Shown: one piece after another, positions 44,239-53,784 of the stretch | How the letters are laid out: every line of letters begins with the position of its first letter | Position numbering within the stretch: the stretch's first letter is position 1 | Assembly: GCA_900143615.1 (NCBI GenBank) | Contig: FREU01000001.1 | Location: 892,767-956,766, forward strand | Length of the DNA stretch: 64,000 bases | From: Rhodobacteraceae bacterium Alg231-30 | GTDB lineage: Bacteria > Pseudomonadota > Alphaproteobacteria > Rhodobacterales > Rhodobacteraceae | Direction: 5' to 3' | Notes under the pieces: model-generated | Databases searched by the model: none | Seen by the model: the letters and a program-made list of their open reading frames with translations, nothing else | Told to the model about the DNA's origin: nothing | Made by a program: the position numbers and the translations under genes

Positions 44239-45449
44239 TTGGTGACACTCCACTGCACGATTGGATAACTGGACTTCCAGCCTCGCTTTTTTCCAAGCGG
44301 TTGAGCTTGGGCCAATTCGAGGCGCATCAAGTCTCCGCCTTTGGTCGCGTGCCAGTTGGCTAAAAGAACCTCACCTTCGAGCGTTACGGCATTTGCGACA
44401 ACGCGTGTACCTTCGGGAATAGCGTTCCAAAGCGTTTCGAGTAATTCCGAGCTGATACCGCCGCCAATAAACACCGCATCAGGTGGGGCAAGCCCCTCCA
44501 AGGCGCTTGGGGCTGCGCCAGTCACAACCTTGAGGCGGTCTCCTCCAAGCGCGTCAGCGTTGGCGCGTATACGACCGGCGCGGGTTGCGTCAATTTCGAT
44601 AGCGCTTGCTTGGGTGCGGGGGTGCGCCAGCAGCCATTCTATGGCGATGGATCCTGAGCCGCCGCCGATGTCCCAGAGGTGTTCTCCGGCTTTTGGCGCT
44701 AGTGCTGAAAGTGTCATGGCCCGTATTGGGCGTTTGGTGATTTGACCGTCATGATCAAAGAAATCGTCCGGGCGTCCCGAGGTTTGCGGCAAAGCCGCGC
44801 CATCGCCGATCACTTCCAACCCTAGGCAAACGGGGTGCGAGATGTCTTGCAGATGCATGCCGTCGGCTGTCGTGGTGCGGATACGTTCTCGGGGCCCGCC
44901 CATGGCCTCCATGACATGCAACTGTGAAGCGCCAAAGCCGAGCTGGGTGAGCCACATCGCAAAGTCGCCGACTGCCGCGCCATCGCGCAGCGTGACAATG
45001 GCGCGTTCGCCGATCGCCAAATGTGGTCGAAGCCGGCCAAAGGGGGCCGCGTGTAGACCCATGGTGATGGTTTGCTCTAAGGGCCAGCCAAGCGCGGCGG
45101 CGGCCAAAGAGAGTGTCGATGGCGCGGGGAGCGTTCGATATTCGGCGCGTTCCAAGTGGCGGGCCAATGTGGCGCCTGCGCCGTGCCAGAACGGATCGCC
45201 TGAGGCCAAAATAACAGTTTTTTGCCCGCGCAGGTCCAGTAGTCGGGGAATGCCATCCGCAAATGGCACTGGCCACTCCAAGGTTTTCGCGGTGAGATCC
45301 GGCAAAAGCGCGATATGTCGCGCAGCCCCCATCACGATCTCGGCCTGATCCAGCGCTTCACGGCTTGCAGGCGGTAGCCCTTGTGGTCCATCTTCGCCCA
45401 AACCGACAATTGTCAGCCATTGATCCGCAGAGTTGGAAACCTCAGACAT
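44235..45449 (-). CDS. cobL: Precorrin-6Y C5,15-methyltransferase (decarboxylating)
   Basis: Methylates C5 and C15 and decarboxylates the C12 acetate of precorrin-6Y to precorrin-8X. The 404-residue product has two domains: an N-terminal class III methyltransferase (CobL-N; WLTIVGLGEDGPQGLPPA, ILASGDPFWHGAGATLARHL) and a C-terminal class I methyltransferase (CobL-C; HLWDIGGGSGSIAIEWLLAH). GAGGAG lies about ten bases before the ATG. The start codon overlaps the divergent cobK start by two bases. It heads the cobL-E-M-B-A-F block. Confidence 0.94.
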   Translation of the reverse strand: MSEVSNSADQWLTIVGLGEDGPQGLPPASREALDQAEIVMGAARHIALLPDLTAKTLEWPVPFADGIPRLLDLRGQKTVILASGDPFWHGAGATLARHLERAEYRTLPAPSTLSLAAAALGWPLEQTITMGLHAAPFGRLRPHLAIGERAIVTLRDGAAVGDFAMWLTQLGFGASQLHVMEAMGGPRERIRTTTADGMHLQDISHPVCLGLEVIGDGAALPQTSGRPDDFFDHDGQITKRPIRAMTLSALAPKAGEHLWDIGGGSGSIAIEWLLAHPRTQASAIEIDATRAGRIRANADALGGDRLKVVTGAAPSALEGLAPPDAVFIGGGISSELLETLWNAIPEGTRVVANAVTLEGEVLLANWHATKGGDLMRLELAQAQPLGKKRGWKSSYPIVQWSVTK

Positions 45450-46191
45450 GGGCACAAAACTCCTCATACTTGGAGGCACAACCGAGGCCAGCCAGTTGGC
45501 ACAAGCCGTCAGCGAGTGCGCCACCCCAGCGGTGTTTTCTTATGCTGGCCGCGTTGCCTCGCCCAAAGCCCAGCCCTTGCCTGTGCGTGTCGGGGGCTTT
45601 GGCGGGGTCGATGGGCTGATCCACTATATCCGGCAGCATAGCATTAGCCATGTGATTGATGCCACACATCCTTTTGCTGCCCAGATGAGTTGGAATGCCT
45701 ATCACGCCTGCCAACAGACAGGGGTGGAATTGTGCGCGCTGAGCCGAGCGCCATGGCGCGCTCAGAGCGGAGATACTTGGCAGCATGTGCCTGATGTCGA
45801 AGGCGCGGTTGCTGCTCTGGATGGGGCGCCGCGCCGTGTGATGTTGGCCTTGGGCAAGCTCAATGTGCCGGCTTTTGCGGCCCAACCGCAACATCACTAT
45901 GTATTGCGCTTGGTGGATGATCCTGACGTGAAACCGCCGTTGCCTCATAACTCTATTGTGCTGGACCGCGGGCCGTTTGACGTTGCCGCGGACAAGGCCT
46001 TGTTTGAGGCGCATCAGATTGATGTGATTGTTTGCAAGAACGCTGGCGGCGTAGGTGCGCGGGCCAAATTGGCCGCGGCGCGCGAACTGGGCCTGCCAGT
46101 GATCATGATCGACAGGCCGGAGCTGCCGCCACGGGCGGAGGTGGCGACGGCTGAGGCGGCTCTGAGCTGGGTTCAAGGCCAGAAGAGCTGA
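45448..46191 (+). CDS. cobK: Precorrin-6A reductase
   Basis: NADPH-dependent reduction of precorrin-6A to dihydro-precorrin-6. The 247-residue product starts with KLLILGGTTEASQLAQAV and has VDGLIHYIRQHSISHVIDATHPFAAQMS, the family's core motif. The ATG at 45448 shares two bases with the oppositely oriented cobL start; a TTG at 45433 is the only upstream alternative, and a downstream start would remove the Rossmann motif. It is the only cob gene on this strand between cobJ and cobL, so its promoter must lie within cobL. Confidence 0.92.
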   Translation: MGTKLLILGGTTEASQLAQAVSECATPAVFSYAGRVASPKAQPLPVRVGGFGGVDGLIHYIRQHSISHVIDATHPFAAQMSWNAYHACQQTGVELCALSRAPWRAQSGDTWQHVPDVEGAVAALDGAPRRVMLALGKLNVPAFAAQPQHHYVLRLVDDPDVKPPLPHNSIVLDRGPFDVAADKALFEAHQIDVIVCKNAGGVGARAKLAAARELGLPVIMIDRPELPPRAEVATAEAALSWVQGQKS

Positions 46192-46208
46192 TTTAGTGCC
46201 GCGCTGTA

Positions 46209-46973
46209 TCATCCTGCCACCGATCTCGGTGTGTAGACGAATGGCGCGCCGTCGCGTGTAATAATCCGTGTTTGGCTTGACCCCAACAAAACCACGGTGC
46301 GCATATCAGCCATATCTGGTGTGGTGTCCTGAAGGGGCACAATCTTGATGGTTTGATCTGGTCGGGACACATTGCGTGCAAAGATCATCGGGCGGTTGTC
46401 GCCGCAGGCCGCCTTTAATGTCTTGAGCGCTTTTGCAAAACCTTCGGGGCGGGATTTTGAACGTGGATTGTAAAACGCCATGGCAAAGTCGGCCTCGGCG
46501 GCCAGTTGCAAACGTTTTTCAATCACCGCCCAAGGTTTGAGATTATCGCTGAGATTAATGGCGCAAAAATCATGGCCAAACGGCGCGCCACAAGCTGCCG
46601 AAGCGGCGAGCATCGCGGTTATTCCTGGCAAGACGCGTATGTCCAGATTGCGCCATGCGGGATCACCATTTTCCACGGCTTCAAACACCGCGGCCGCCAT
46701 TGCAAAGACGCCGGGATCACCTGAGGAAACAACCACAACACGGCGGCCTTGAACCGCCATTTTAAGCGCATGCCGAGAGCGGTCGATCTCCACGCGATTG
46801 TCAGAAGGGTGTAAAGTCAGGCCCGTGTTTGCAGCAACGCGCCCGACATATGGAATGTATCCCACTGCGTCTGTGGCCTGCGCCAAGACGTCCTGAACTT
46901 GAGGTGTGATCAACGCGTCATCACCCGGGCCGATGCCAACGATCTGGACCCAACCTTGGGACGCATTCGTCAT
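46209..46973 (-). CDS. cobJ: Precorrin-3B C17-methyltransferase
   Basis: Methylates C17 with ring contraction to precorrin-4. The 254-residue class III methyltransferase has VQIVGIGPGDDALITPQVQD, AVGYIPYVGR, VVVVSSGDPGVFAMAAAV and VLPGITAMLAASAACGAPFG, which are diagnostic of CobJ/CbiH. Its ATG overlaps the cobI stop. It is the last gene before the strand switch of cobK, and the cobK stop lies only 17 bases away. Confidence 0.95.
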   Translation of the reverse strand: MTNASQGWVQIVGIGPGDDALITPQVQDVLAQATDAVGYIPYVGRVAANTGLTLHPSDNRVEIDRSRHALKMAVQGRRVVVVSSGDPGVFAMAAAVFEAVENGDPAWRNLDIRVLPGITAMLAASAACGAPFGHDFCAINLSDNLKPWAVIEKRLQLAAEADFAMAFYNPRSKSRPEGFAKALKTLKAACGDNRPMIFARNVSRPDQTIKIVPLQDTTPDMADMRTVVLLGSSQTRIITRDGAPFVYTPRSVAG

Positions 46974-47701
46974 GGTCTGCGCCCCTGTCCATGCACCACG
47001 ATGATCGAGAAGTAAGGGGTCACGTCATCGGTCATTTCCGAGAGTTTGGTAACGGTCTGCTTGGACATCGTTGCGTATTGCACGATCCAAGCGTCGTCAA
47101 ACCGCCCGCCAGACTTCAGAGCCTCAATCACTTTGGCAAAATTGCTTCCGATCTTCATGATCACCAAGGCATCCGTGCGTTTGATGTAATCGGACAAGGT
47201 GGCCTCAGGAAGCGTACCCATCAGCACGGTCAGAACGTCATCACCCCAAGTGATCGGGGTTTCAGTGGCCGTCCACGCGCCGGACATGCCGGTGATTGCA
47301 GGCACAACTTTGACCGGAACAACGTCACGCAGGCGGGCGTAAAGGTGCATGAACGAGCCGTAGAAAAAGGGGTCGCCCTCACAAAGAACCACCACATCCT
47401 TGCCCGATTGCGCAAGGTCCATCAGGTGCTGTGTCACCTGCTCATAAAACTGCGATAGCACTTCGTTATAGCGCGGATCAGACAGTGGGATTTCCGTGGT
47501 CACCGGATATTCCATCGGGAATTCCATGACGGTTTCGGGCAATATGTCCTCAACGATCTGTCGTGCTTGTCCCTTGCGCCCCGCCTTGCGGAAAAACGCC
47601 ACATGGGTCGCATTGGTAATCAACCGATGCGCGCGCACGCTCATCAAATCTGGATCGCCAGGGCCGAGACCCACGCCGTGAATAGTGCCTGTTTGGGTCA
47701 T
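46970..47701 (-). CDS. cobI: Precorrin-2 C20-methyltransferase
   Basis: Methylates precorrin-2 at C20 to precorrin-3A. The 243-residue class III methyltransferase has HGVGLGPGDPDLMSVRAHRL, EYPVTTEIPLSDPRYNE and VVLCEGDPFFYGSFMHLYAR, as in CobI/CbiL. Its start overlaps the cobH stop and its stop overlaps the cobJ start, giving tight translational coupling. Confidence 0.96.
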   Translation of the reverse strand: MTQTGTIHGVGLGPGDPDLMSVRAHRLITNATHVAFFRKAGRKGQARQIVEDILPETVMEFPMEYPVTTEIPLSDPRYNEVLSQFYEQVTQHLMDLAQSGKDVVVLCEGDPFFYGSFMHLYARLRDVVPVKVVPAITGMSGAWTATETPITWGDDVLTVLMGTLPEATLSDYIKRTDALVIMKIGSNFAKVIEALKSGGRFDDAWIVQYATMSKQTVTKLSEMTDDVTPYFSIIVVHGQGRRP

Positions 47702-48327
47702 TCTTTACAGCTCGCGATAGCGTTGATGGCGGCAACTGTCATGGCCGAGCCACCAAGGCGACCCTCAACAATCATGCATGGAACGGGTTGATCTGCCCAA
47801 AGCGCATCTTTGCTCTCGCGCGCGCCAACAAAACCGACGGGACAGCCGATGATGGCGGCGGGGCGCGGGCAGCTGGGGTCTTGCAGCATGTTCAGCAAGT
47901 GAAACAACGCGGTGGGGGCGTTGCCGATTGCCACAATGGCGCCGCCCAGACGATCGCGCCAATGCTCTAGGGCTGCCGCCGAGCGGGTATTGCCGATCTC
48001 GCGTGCCAGCTCGTGAATGCCGTCAGCATGCAGTGTGCAAATGACTTCGTTATCTGCGGGCAGGCGTGGACGGGTCACCCCGCCTGAGACCATGCGCACA
48101 TCACAAAAGATCGGCGCGCCATCCTCCATGGCCTTGCGCGCGCTGGCGACCATGCCGGCGCTGAATTTGACATGCTCTTCCAAGCCAACCATTCCAGCGG
48201 CGTGGATCATGCGCACAACAACCTGTTCTTCGTCAGCATCAAAGGTTGCCAAATCGGCTTCGCGGCGAATGGTGGCAAAGCTCTCGTCATAGATGGCTTG
48301 ACCATTTTTTTCGTATTCGTAAGGCAC
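47698..48327 (-). CDS. cobH: Precorrin-8X methylmutase
   Basis: Moves the C11 methyl to C12, converting precorrin-8X to hydrogenobyrinic acid. The 209-residue product has MIHAAGMVGLEEHVKFS (catalytic His), DVRMVSGGVTRPRLP and GCPVGFVGARESKDAL, diagnostic of CobH/CbiC. It starts at a GTG (48325-48327) overlapping the cobG stop by one base as TAGTG. Confidence 0.96.
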   Translation of the reverse strand: MPYEYEKNGQAIYDESFATIRREADLATFDADEEQVVVRMIHAAGMVGLEEHVKFSAGMVASARKAMEDGAPIFCDVRMVSGGVTRPRLPADNEVICTLHADGIHELAREIGNTRSAAALEHWRDRLGGAIVAIGNAPTALFHLLNMLQDPSCPRPAAIIGCPVGFVGARESKDALWADQPVPCMIVEGRLGGSAMTVAAINAIASCKE

Positions 48328-49463
48328 TAAAGCGCTCCCCCGACTTTAATGAGGTTTTCCGGCGTGAGGCCGGTTTTTTCTGGGTCACCCCATGGGGTTC
48401 CGTTGCGGATAAGATCAAATTGCCCGTCTCGACCAACCAATGTCATGCTGCAAGCGCGCGGACGGGCACAGCCTTTGGCACATCCCGAAATGTGCAGCGC
48501 GCCGCGCACCTGTGGCGCAAGCGCGCGTGCAAGGTTGCGGGTTTCGACGCTTGCAGAGCTGCACAGCGGCGCACCCGGGCAGGCATCAATGCTGAGCAGC
48601 GGGTCGTTGGGTTTTGTGATGAAGTGCTCGCTGAGCACGTCTTGAACGCCTTCAAGCAATATCAGACGCCAAGGTGTGACGCGGATCGCGTGGGCATCGG
48701 TCACTGTGACCAATCGTTCAAGCTGTGTCGCGTCTATCTGTCCGAACGCTGCGCCTACAAATGATCCCAAGGCGTTGACGCTCGGAACAGAGGGGCGCGC
48801 GGCTGCGGCTGGGAGGCTGGCCTGCCACGCTGCGGGTGGTGGTGTCAAAGCGACATGTGCAGCCATGCGGCGGCGCGCGATACCTCCGGTTTCTTTAAAC
48901 CATTCGGCAAACTCAAGCGCGGCATCTACGGCGGTATCCAATGTCACCGGCCGGCCGCGTGACATGCCGTCTGCGCGCAGCATAAGACCGCCGTCAGCCG
49001 TACACTCAAACCGGATATCAGCTGAGTTTTGAGTGAATTGCGGCGCGGAGCTCAGGTCGATGGCAAAGCCCATCTTGGCAGGCAACTCGGGGAACTCTGC
49101 AAGGCGTGCTGTCAAGTTTTTGGCCACCTGAGTGGTCGCGTCGCCAGCCTCCCAAAGTGGCGCAACGAGAATGTTACGACGGCTCTCAAGCTCGGGGTCA
49201 TCCGGGAGAAGGCCCACCTCATTCAGCCGTTCAAGCAGGGCCTTATGATCTGCCTCTGATACGCCGCGAATTTGCAAATTTGCGCGGCTGGTCAGGTCAA
49301 TCAGTCCTGAGCCGAATGTCTGTGCCGCGTCACACAGCTCTAAGATTTGTGTGCGGTTTAAGCGGGCCAAGCCCGGACGCACGCGCACAACCAGCCCGTC
49401 GCCGGAGATCATGGGCTTATAGGCCCCCGGGCACCAGCCTTTGGCCTCTGGTCGCACGCTCAT
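48327..49463 (-). CDS. cobG: Precorrin-3B synthase
   Basis: O2-dependent oxidation of precorrin-3A to precorrin-3B, the hallmark of the aerobic pathway. The 378-residue product resembles sulfite/nitrite reductases: CPGAYKPMISGDGLVVRVRP at the N-terminus, LTSRANLQIRGV, and a 4Fe-4S site in CPGAPLCSSAS and SGCAKGCARP. Its start overlaps the cobN stop and its stop overlaps the cobH GTG. Its presence shows the pathway here is oxygen-dependent. Confidence 0.94.
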   Translation of the reverse strand: MSVRPEAKGWCPGAYKPMISGDGLVVRVRPGLARLNRTQILELCDAAQTFGSGLIDLTSRANLQIRGVSEADHKALLERLNEVGLLPDDPELESRRNILVAPLWEAGDATTQVAKNLTARLAEFPELPAKMGFAIDLSSAPQFTQNSADIRFECTADGGLMLRADGMSRGRPVTLDTAVDAALEFAEWFKETGGIARRRMAAHVALTPPPAAWQASLPAAAARPSVPSVNALGSFVGAAFGQIDATQLERLVTVTDAHAIRVTPWRLILLEGVQDVLSEHFITKPNDPLLSIDACPGAPLCSSASVETRNLARALAPQVRGALHISGCAKGCARPRACSMTLVGRDGQFDLIRNGTPWGDPEKTGLTPENLIKVGGAL

Positions 49464-52400
49464 AACTGCTCCAGCTCAGCTAGAATTGAATTCCGACGTG
49501 TCACCCAAAGCCCCGCCTCATGCAAGGCTGCGAAACGGTCGCGCATCGCCGCCAATGCCTGTGGATTTTCACGTTCCAAAAAGGCTAACACATCGGCGTT
49601 GCCTAGCGTGGCATCGTGATAGGCATCAAACAATTGCGGAGGCACTGCGCCCGCAAGATGGGCAAATGCTCCCATATGATCCAGCGTCGCGGCGATCTCG
49701 GCACCGCCGCGAAACCCGTGCCGCATCATACCTGCCAGCCAGTCGGGATTGCTGGCGCGTGCATGTACAACGCGGGCAATCTCTTCGGTCAACCCGCGCG
49801 CACGTGGCTTGGCGGGATCGGCGTTGTCCATATGGTAGAGCGCGGCTTTGCCACCGGTGATCTTCTGGGCGGCGGCAAAACCCGCTTCGTGGGCAGCATA
49901 ATCTGCGGCCAGCAGCAGATCGGTTTCCGGCAAGTCCTGCAAATGCACAAAACTGTCCGCGACTTTTACGCGGTCACGGATGCCGTCGCTGTCCTGAGCG
50001 ATTGGGCCGCTATCAAGCACCCAGCTTGAGGCGTTTAACCACGCCTCACCGGCAGACGCGCGGGCCTCTTGGGTGTAGATATCCAGATCATGGCCCATGC
50101 CCAGCCCGTAGCTGCCCGGTGCGGGGCCGTAAACGCGTGGGGTTGTGATGCGGCCAGCGAACGGGTTCCAATCGGCAGCCTCATCGCGGCCACTCAACGC
50201 CTGAACGGCTTGACCAAAGAGCGTGGACAGGGTTGGAAACACATCACGAAACAGGCCCGAAACACGCAAAGTAACGTCAATGCGTGGGCGCTCTAGTAAG
50301 GCAATGGGGAGAATTTCAATACCGCTGACACGCTCGCTGCCGTCGTCCCATTCAGGTTTTGCCCCCAACAGGTGCAGTGCCATGGCAAACTCTTCGCCCG
50401 CCGTGCGCATGGTGGCAGACCCCCAGAGATCGACGATCAGATTGCGGGGGTAGTCCCCTTCGTCCTGCAAGTGTTTGCGCACCAGCTCTTCAGCCAATCG
50501 CACGCCCTGCGCATAGGCCGCGCGCGTGGGCACAGATCGCGGATCTGTGGTGAAAAGGTTCCGCCCCGTGGGCAGCACGTCGTCGCGTCCACGATAGGGC
50601 GAGCCTGAAGGGCCAGCTTCGATGCGTTTGCCTTGCAAGGCATTCAGCAGTACGGTTTTTTCTGAGTGGGCAGAGGGGGTGGCATCAAACGTCCCCACGA
50701 CCTGTGGTGCGCGCCCAAAGACATGCAGCCCGTCGCCAAACTGGCTCTCCTTGATGTCGCACACAAAGGTGTCGATGCGGGTGATCACTTCGGCCAAAGA
50801 GGCGGCTGAAACAAGGCCAAGTTCTTCAGCTAGTCCAAGGCCTTGGGCCTCGTCGCGAATATCGGCTTGGAGCCGGTCTCGGCGTTTTGGATCCAGCCCG
50901 TCAGCATTGGAAAACTCATCCAGCAGGCTTTCTAGGCGCGCAAAACGTTGCGGTGTGGCGGATATTTTTAGGGGCGGTGGCACATGGCCAAGGGTCAACG
51001 CCCCGATACGGCGTTTGGCCTGCGCGGCTTCGCCGGGATCATTGACAATAAACGGATAGATGACTGGCGTGCCGCCAATCAATGCTTCGGGCCAGCAGCT
51101 ATCTGACAAAGCCACTGATTTTCCGGGGAGCCATTCCAGCGTGCCATGTGCGCCAACGTGGATCAGGGCGTCGCTGTGTTTGGCGCCGCGCAGCCACAGA
51201 TAAAAGGCGACATAAGAATGGCGCGGAGTGCGCGACAAGTCGTGATATTCGTCGTCGCGCAATTGATCGCTGCCGCGCTCGGGTTGCAGCGCGATCAGCA
51301 CTTTGCCGCGTTGTGTGGCGCGAAATTGAAACGCGCCGTTTAGGCAGCAGGGATCGTTTTCTGGGTCTCCCCATACGGAAAACAGATCATCGCGCAGGGC
51401 ATGCGGCAGCGTCGCCAAGGCTGCTTGATAATCAGACAACGGCCAAGTCAGGCGCAGCTTTGATAGGGCAATGGTAAGTGGCGCGTGCTCTTCATCGCAC
51501 ACAGCGTCAAAGCCATCCGCCGCAAAGTCCTCAAGCATTGCCTCAACGCTTGCCAGTGGGTCAAGACCCACCGCATGCGCCATGTTCCAGTCCTTGCCCG
51601 GGTAAGTTGACAGCACCACGGCCAGCTGTTTGTCGCAATTGGGTTTTTGCGCCAGTTTCACCCAGCCTTCGACCTTGTCAGCGAGGGCCTTGATCCGATC
51701 ACCCTCGGCGCGATGGGCGAAACGGGAATACTCCAGCTCAGTATCTTTGCGCCCCGGTTCTTTGAAAGAAACCACCGAACTGAACAGTCGCCCGTCAACT
51801 TCGGGCAACACCACATGCATGGCGAGATCGGCAGGGGACAAGCCGCGCTCAGCTTCATCCCATGCTTTGCGGCGCGACGTTGACAGAGCGACCTGAAATA
51901 CCGGCGCCTCGGTGGCATCCAGCGGTGAGACGCCGCTGTCGCCCTTGCCGGAAAACGCGGTGGCATTGACGATGGCGACTGGACGCAGTGCGCGCAGCTT
52001 GTCCTCCATCCAGGCCGCCGCATCGGGCGCTTTCAGAGAGGGCGCAAAGAGACCGATTACATCATAGCCTCGTGCGCGAAATTCCGTAAACATCGCCTCA
52101 ATCGGCGCTGTATCGGCCGCGCTGACATAGGCGCGATAAAACGTGATGGCGATCAGCGGGCGTTGTGGTGTGAAGTCTTTGACCAACCCGTCTTCCGGCG
52201 TCCACAGACCTGTGTCAGGCAAAGCCTTGGAGCCTAGGACAGGCTTGGCGTATAGTCCGGCCGCCAAAGCGAGTTGTGCCAAAGCAGCCTGCGCGGCAAT
52301 CGCGCCACCCGTATCACAAAGATGCGTGAGACGATGCAGAGTGGACACGGGCAGGGTGGAAACTTCATCCAAACGCGCATCCGGCCGCCCGTCCGCGGGC

Positions 52401-52741
52401 AGCACGGCCAAAGCTATGCCCTTTTCAGCCGCCAAAGCCTCGAGCTGTTGAATGCCGTATTGCCAGTAAGACACGCCACCAATCAGTCGGATCAGGATTG
52501 CTTTGGCGCCGCTCAGGGTCTGCTCGATGTAGGTGTCGACAGAGAGCGGGTGTTTCAATGCTGTCAGATTGGCCAGTCGCAGCGACGGCAAATCCCCGTT
52601 GCTGCGATGCCAGCCAGCCGCGAAAGCCCCAAGGTCGCTGTCAGAGAACGACAGCACCACAAGATCGGCCGGGGATTGCCCCAGATCGATTGGTGTGTCG
52701 GCCTCATCAAGGCCGTGGCTTTCGCGAAAAACAACGTGCAT
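49460..52741 (-). CDS. cobN: Cobaltochelatase large subunit
   Basis: The 1093-residue large subunit of the ATP-dependent cobaltochelatase inserts Co2+ into hydrogenobyrinic acid a,c-diamide together with CobS and CobT, which are not in this window. The length is typical. Landmarks include HVGAHGTLEWLPGKSVALSD (metal and substrate region), VIYPFIVNDPGEAAQAKRR, and VYGPAPGSYGLGM near the C-terminus, as in CobN/BchH. It lies five bases after the cobW stop and overlaps cobG by ATGA. Confidence 0.96.
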   Translation of the reverse strand: MHVVFRESHGLDEADTPIDLGQSPADLVVLSFSDSDLGAFAAGWHRSNGDLPSLRLANLTALKHPLSVDTYIEQTLSGAKAILIRLIGGVSYWQYGIQQLEALAAEKGIALAVLPADGRPDARLDEVSTLPVSTLHRLTHLCDTGGAIAAQAALAQLALAAGLYAKPVLGSKALPDTGLWTPEDGLVKDFTPQRPLIAITFYRAYVSAADTAPIEAMFTEFRARGYDVIGLFAPSLKAPDAAAWMEDKLRALRPVAIVNATAFSGKGDSGVSPLDATEAPVFQVALSTSRRKAWDEAERGLSPADLAMHVVLPEVDGRLFSSVVSFKEPGRKDTELEYSRFAHRAEGDRIKALADKVEGWVKLAQKPNCDKQLAVVLSTYPGKDWNMAHAVGLDPLASVEAMLEDFAADGFDAVCDEEHAPLTIALSKLRLTWPLSDYQAALATLPHALRDDLFSVWGDPENDPCCLNGAFQFRATQRGKVLIALQPERGSDQLRDDEYHDLSRTPRHSYVAFYLWLRGAKHSDALIHVGAHGTLEWLPGKSVALSDSCWPEALIGGTPVIYPFIVNDPGEAAQAKRRIGALTLGHVPPPLKISATPQRFARLESLLDEFSNADGLDPKRRDRLQADIRDEAQGLGLAEELGLVSAASLAEVITRIDTFVCDIKESQFGDGLHVFGRAPQVVGTFDATPSAHSEKTVLLNALQGKRIEAGPSGSPYRGRDDVLPTGRNLFTTDPRSVPTRAAYAQGVRLAEELVRKHLQDEGDYPRNLIVDLWGSATMRTAGEEFAMALHLLGAKPEWDDGSERVSGIEILPIALLERPRIDVTLRVSGLFRDVFPTLSTLFGQAVQALSGRDEAADWNPFAGRITTPRVYGPAPGSYGLGMGHDLDIYTQEARASAGEAWLNASSWVLDSGPIAQDSDGIRDRVKVADSFVHLQDLPETDLLLAADYAAHEAGFAAAQKITGGKAALYHMDNADPAKPRARGLTEEIARVVHARASNPDWLAGMMRHGFRGGAEIAATLDHMGAFAHLAGAVPPQLFDAYHDATLGNADVLAFLERENPQALAAMRDRFAALHEAGLWVTRRNSILAELEQL

Positions 52742-52746
52742 AGCGC

Positions 52747-53784
52747 TTAGTCTACCAGAGCGGCCCGGATCGCATCGACATTTACGTCGTCATGTTCGGC
52801 AATCACGACCATACGGCCTTGGCGCGCCTCTTCTGGCTTCCATGGGCGATCGAATTGGTGGCGCACGCGCGCGCCAACAGCTTGAACCAACAGGCGCATG
52901 GGTTTACCTGCAACAGCCGCGTAGCCTTTGACGCGTAAGATGTTCTGATCTTTCGCCATTTTTTCGATTTTGGCGGCGAATGCGGCGGGATCGCTTTGCT
53001 CGGGGATATCAATCACAACGCTTTCAAAATCATCGTGTTCGTGATCGTGGTGGCCGTCATGGTGCGATGGGCGGGCTTCCATGTCGTCTTCGGCGGCGGC
53101 CTCAAGACCGAGAATCACGCGCGGGTCGACTTCGCCTTCGGCCATTTCGACAATGGGGAGCGGTCGCGGCGCTTCCTTAAGGACGATTTCGCGGGCCTTG
53201 GCCACGCCTTCTGGACCGGCCAGATCGGGTTTGGTCAGCAACACAATGTCGGCGCAAGCCACTTGGTCTTCAAAGACTTCCGACAGCGGTGTTTCATGAT
53301 CCAGACCTTCGTCTGCTTCGCGCTGGGCATCTACGGCAGCCACATTGGGAGCAAACCGCCCATCTGCGACTGCTTCTGCATCGGCCAGAGCAATCACGCC
53401 ATCCACAGTGATTTTGCTGCGAATATCGGGCCAGTCGAATGCTTTTAGCAGTGGCTTTGGCAGCGCCAGACCAGATGTTTCGATTAGGATATGCTCGGGG
53501 CGCGGCTCAAGCTGCATCAGCGCTTCGATCGTGGGGATGAAATCATCCGCCACGGTGCAGCAGATACAGCCGTTGGCCAGCTCGAGTATGTTTTCGGCAG
53601 GGCAGTCTGGGATGGCGCAGGACTTTAGAATTTCACCATCCACGCCGACGTCGCCAAACTCGTTCACGATTACAGCGAGGCGTTTGCCTTGCGGGTTTTG
53701 GATCAGGTTGCGCACCAATGTGGTTTTGCCAGACCCCAGAAAGCCGGTGATGACCGTGACGGGAAGTTTTTCAAGCGTGCTCAT
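52747..53784 (-). CDS. cobW: CobW-type GTPase, metal-chaperone
   Basis: The 345-residue G3E GTPase is proposed to deliver cobalt to the chelatase. Motifs are the P-loop TGFLGSGKTTLVRN, NEFGDVGVDGE, the metal-binding GCICCT (CxCC), LTKPDLA (nucleotide base specificity), and a His-rich loop HHDGHHDHEHDD at about residues 230-245. The C-terminal CobW-C domain follows. The frame is open to 53853, but the ATG at 53784 overlaps the stop of the upstream gene as ATGA. It sits directly before cobN, fitting a cobalt role. Confidence 0.95.
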   Translation of the reverse strand: MSTLEKLPVTVITGFLGSGKTTLVRNLIQNPQGKRLAVIVNEFGDVGVDGEILKSCAIPDCPAENILELANGCICCTVADDFIPTIEALMQLEPRPEHILIETSGLALPKPLLKAFDWPDIRSKITVDGVIALADAEAVADGRFAPNVAAVDAQREADEGLDHETPLSEVFEDQVACADIVLLTKPDLAGPEGVAKAREIVLKEAPRPLPIVEMAEGEVDPRVILGLEAAAEDDMEARPSHHDGHHDHEHDDFESVVIDIPEQSDPAAFAAKIEKMAKDQNILRVKGYAAVAGKPMRLLVQAVGARVRHQFDRPWKPEEARQGRMVVIAEHDDVNVDAIRAALVD

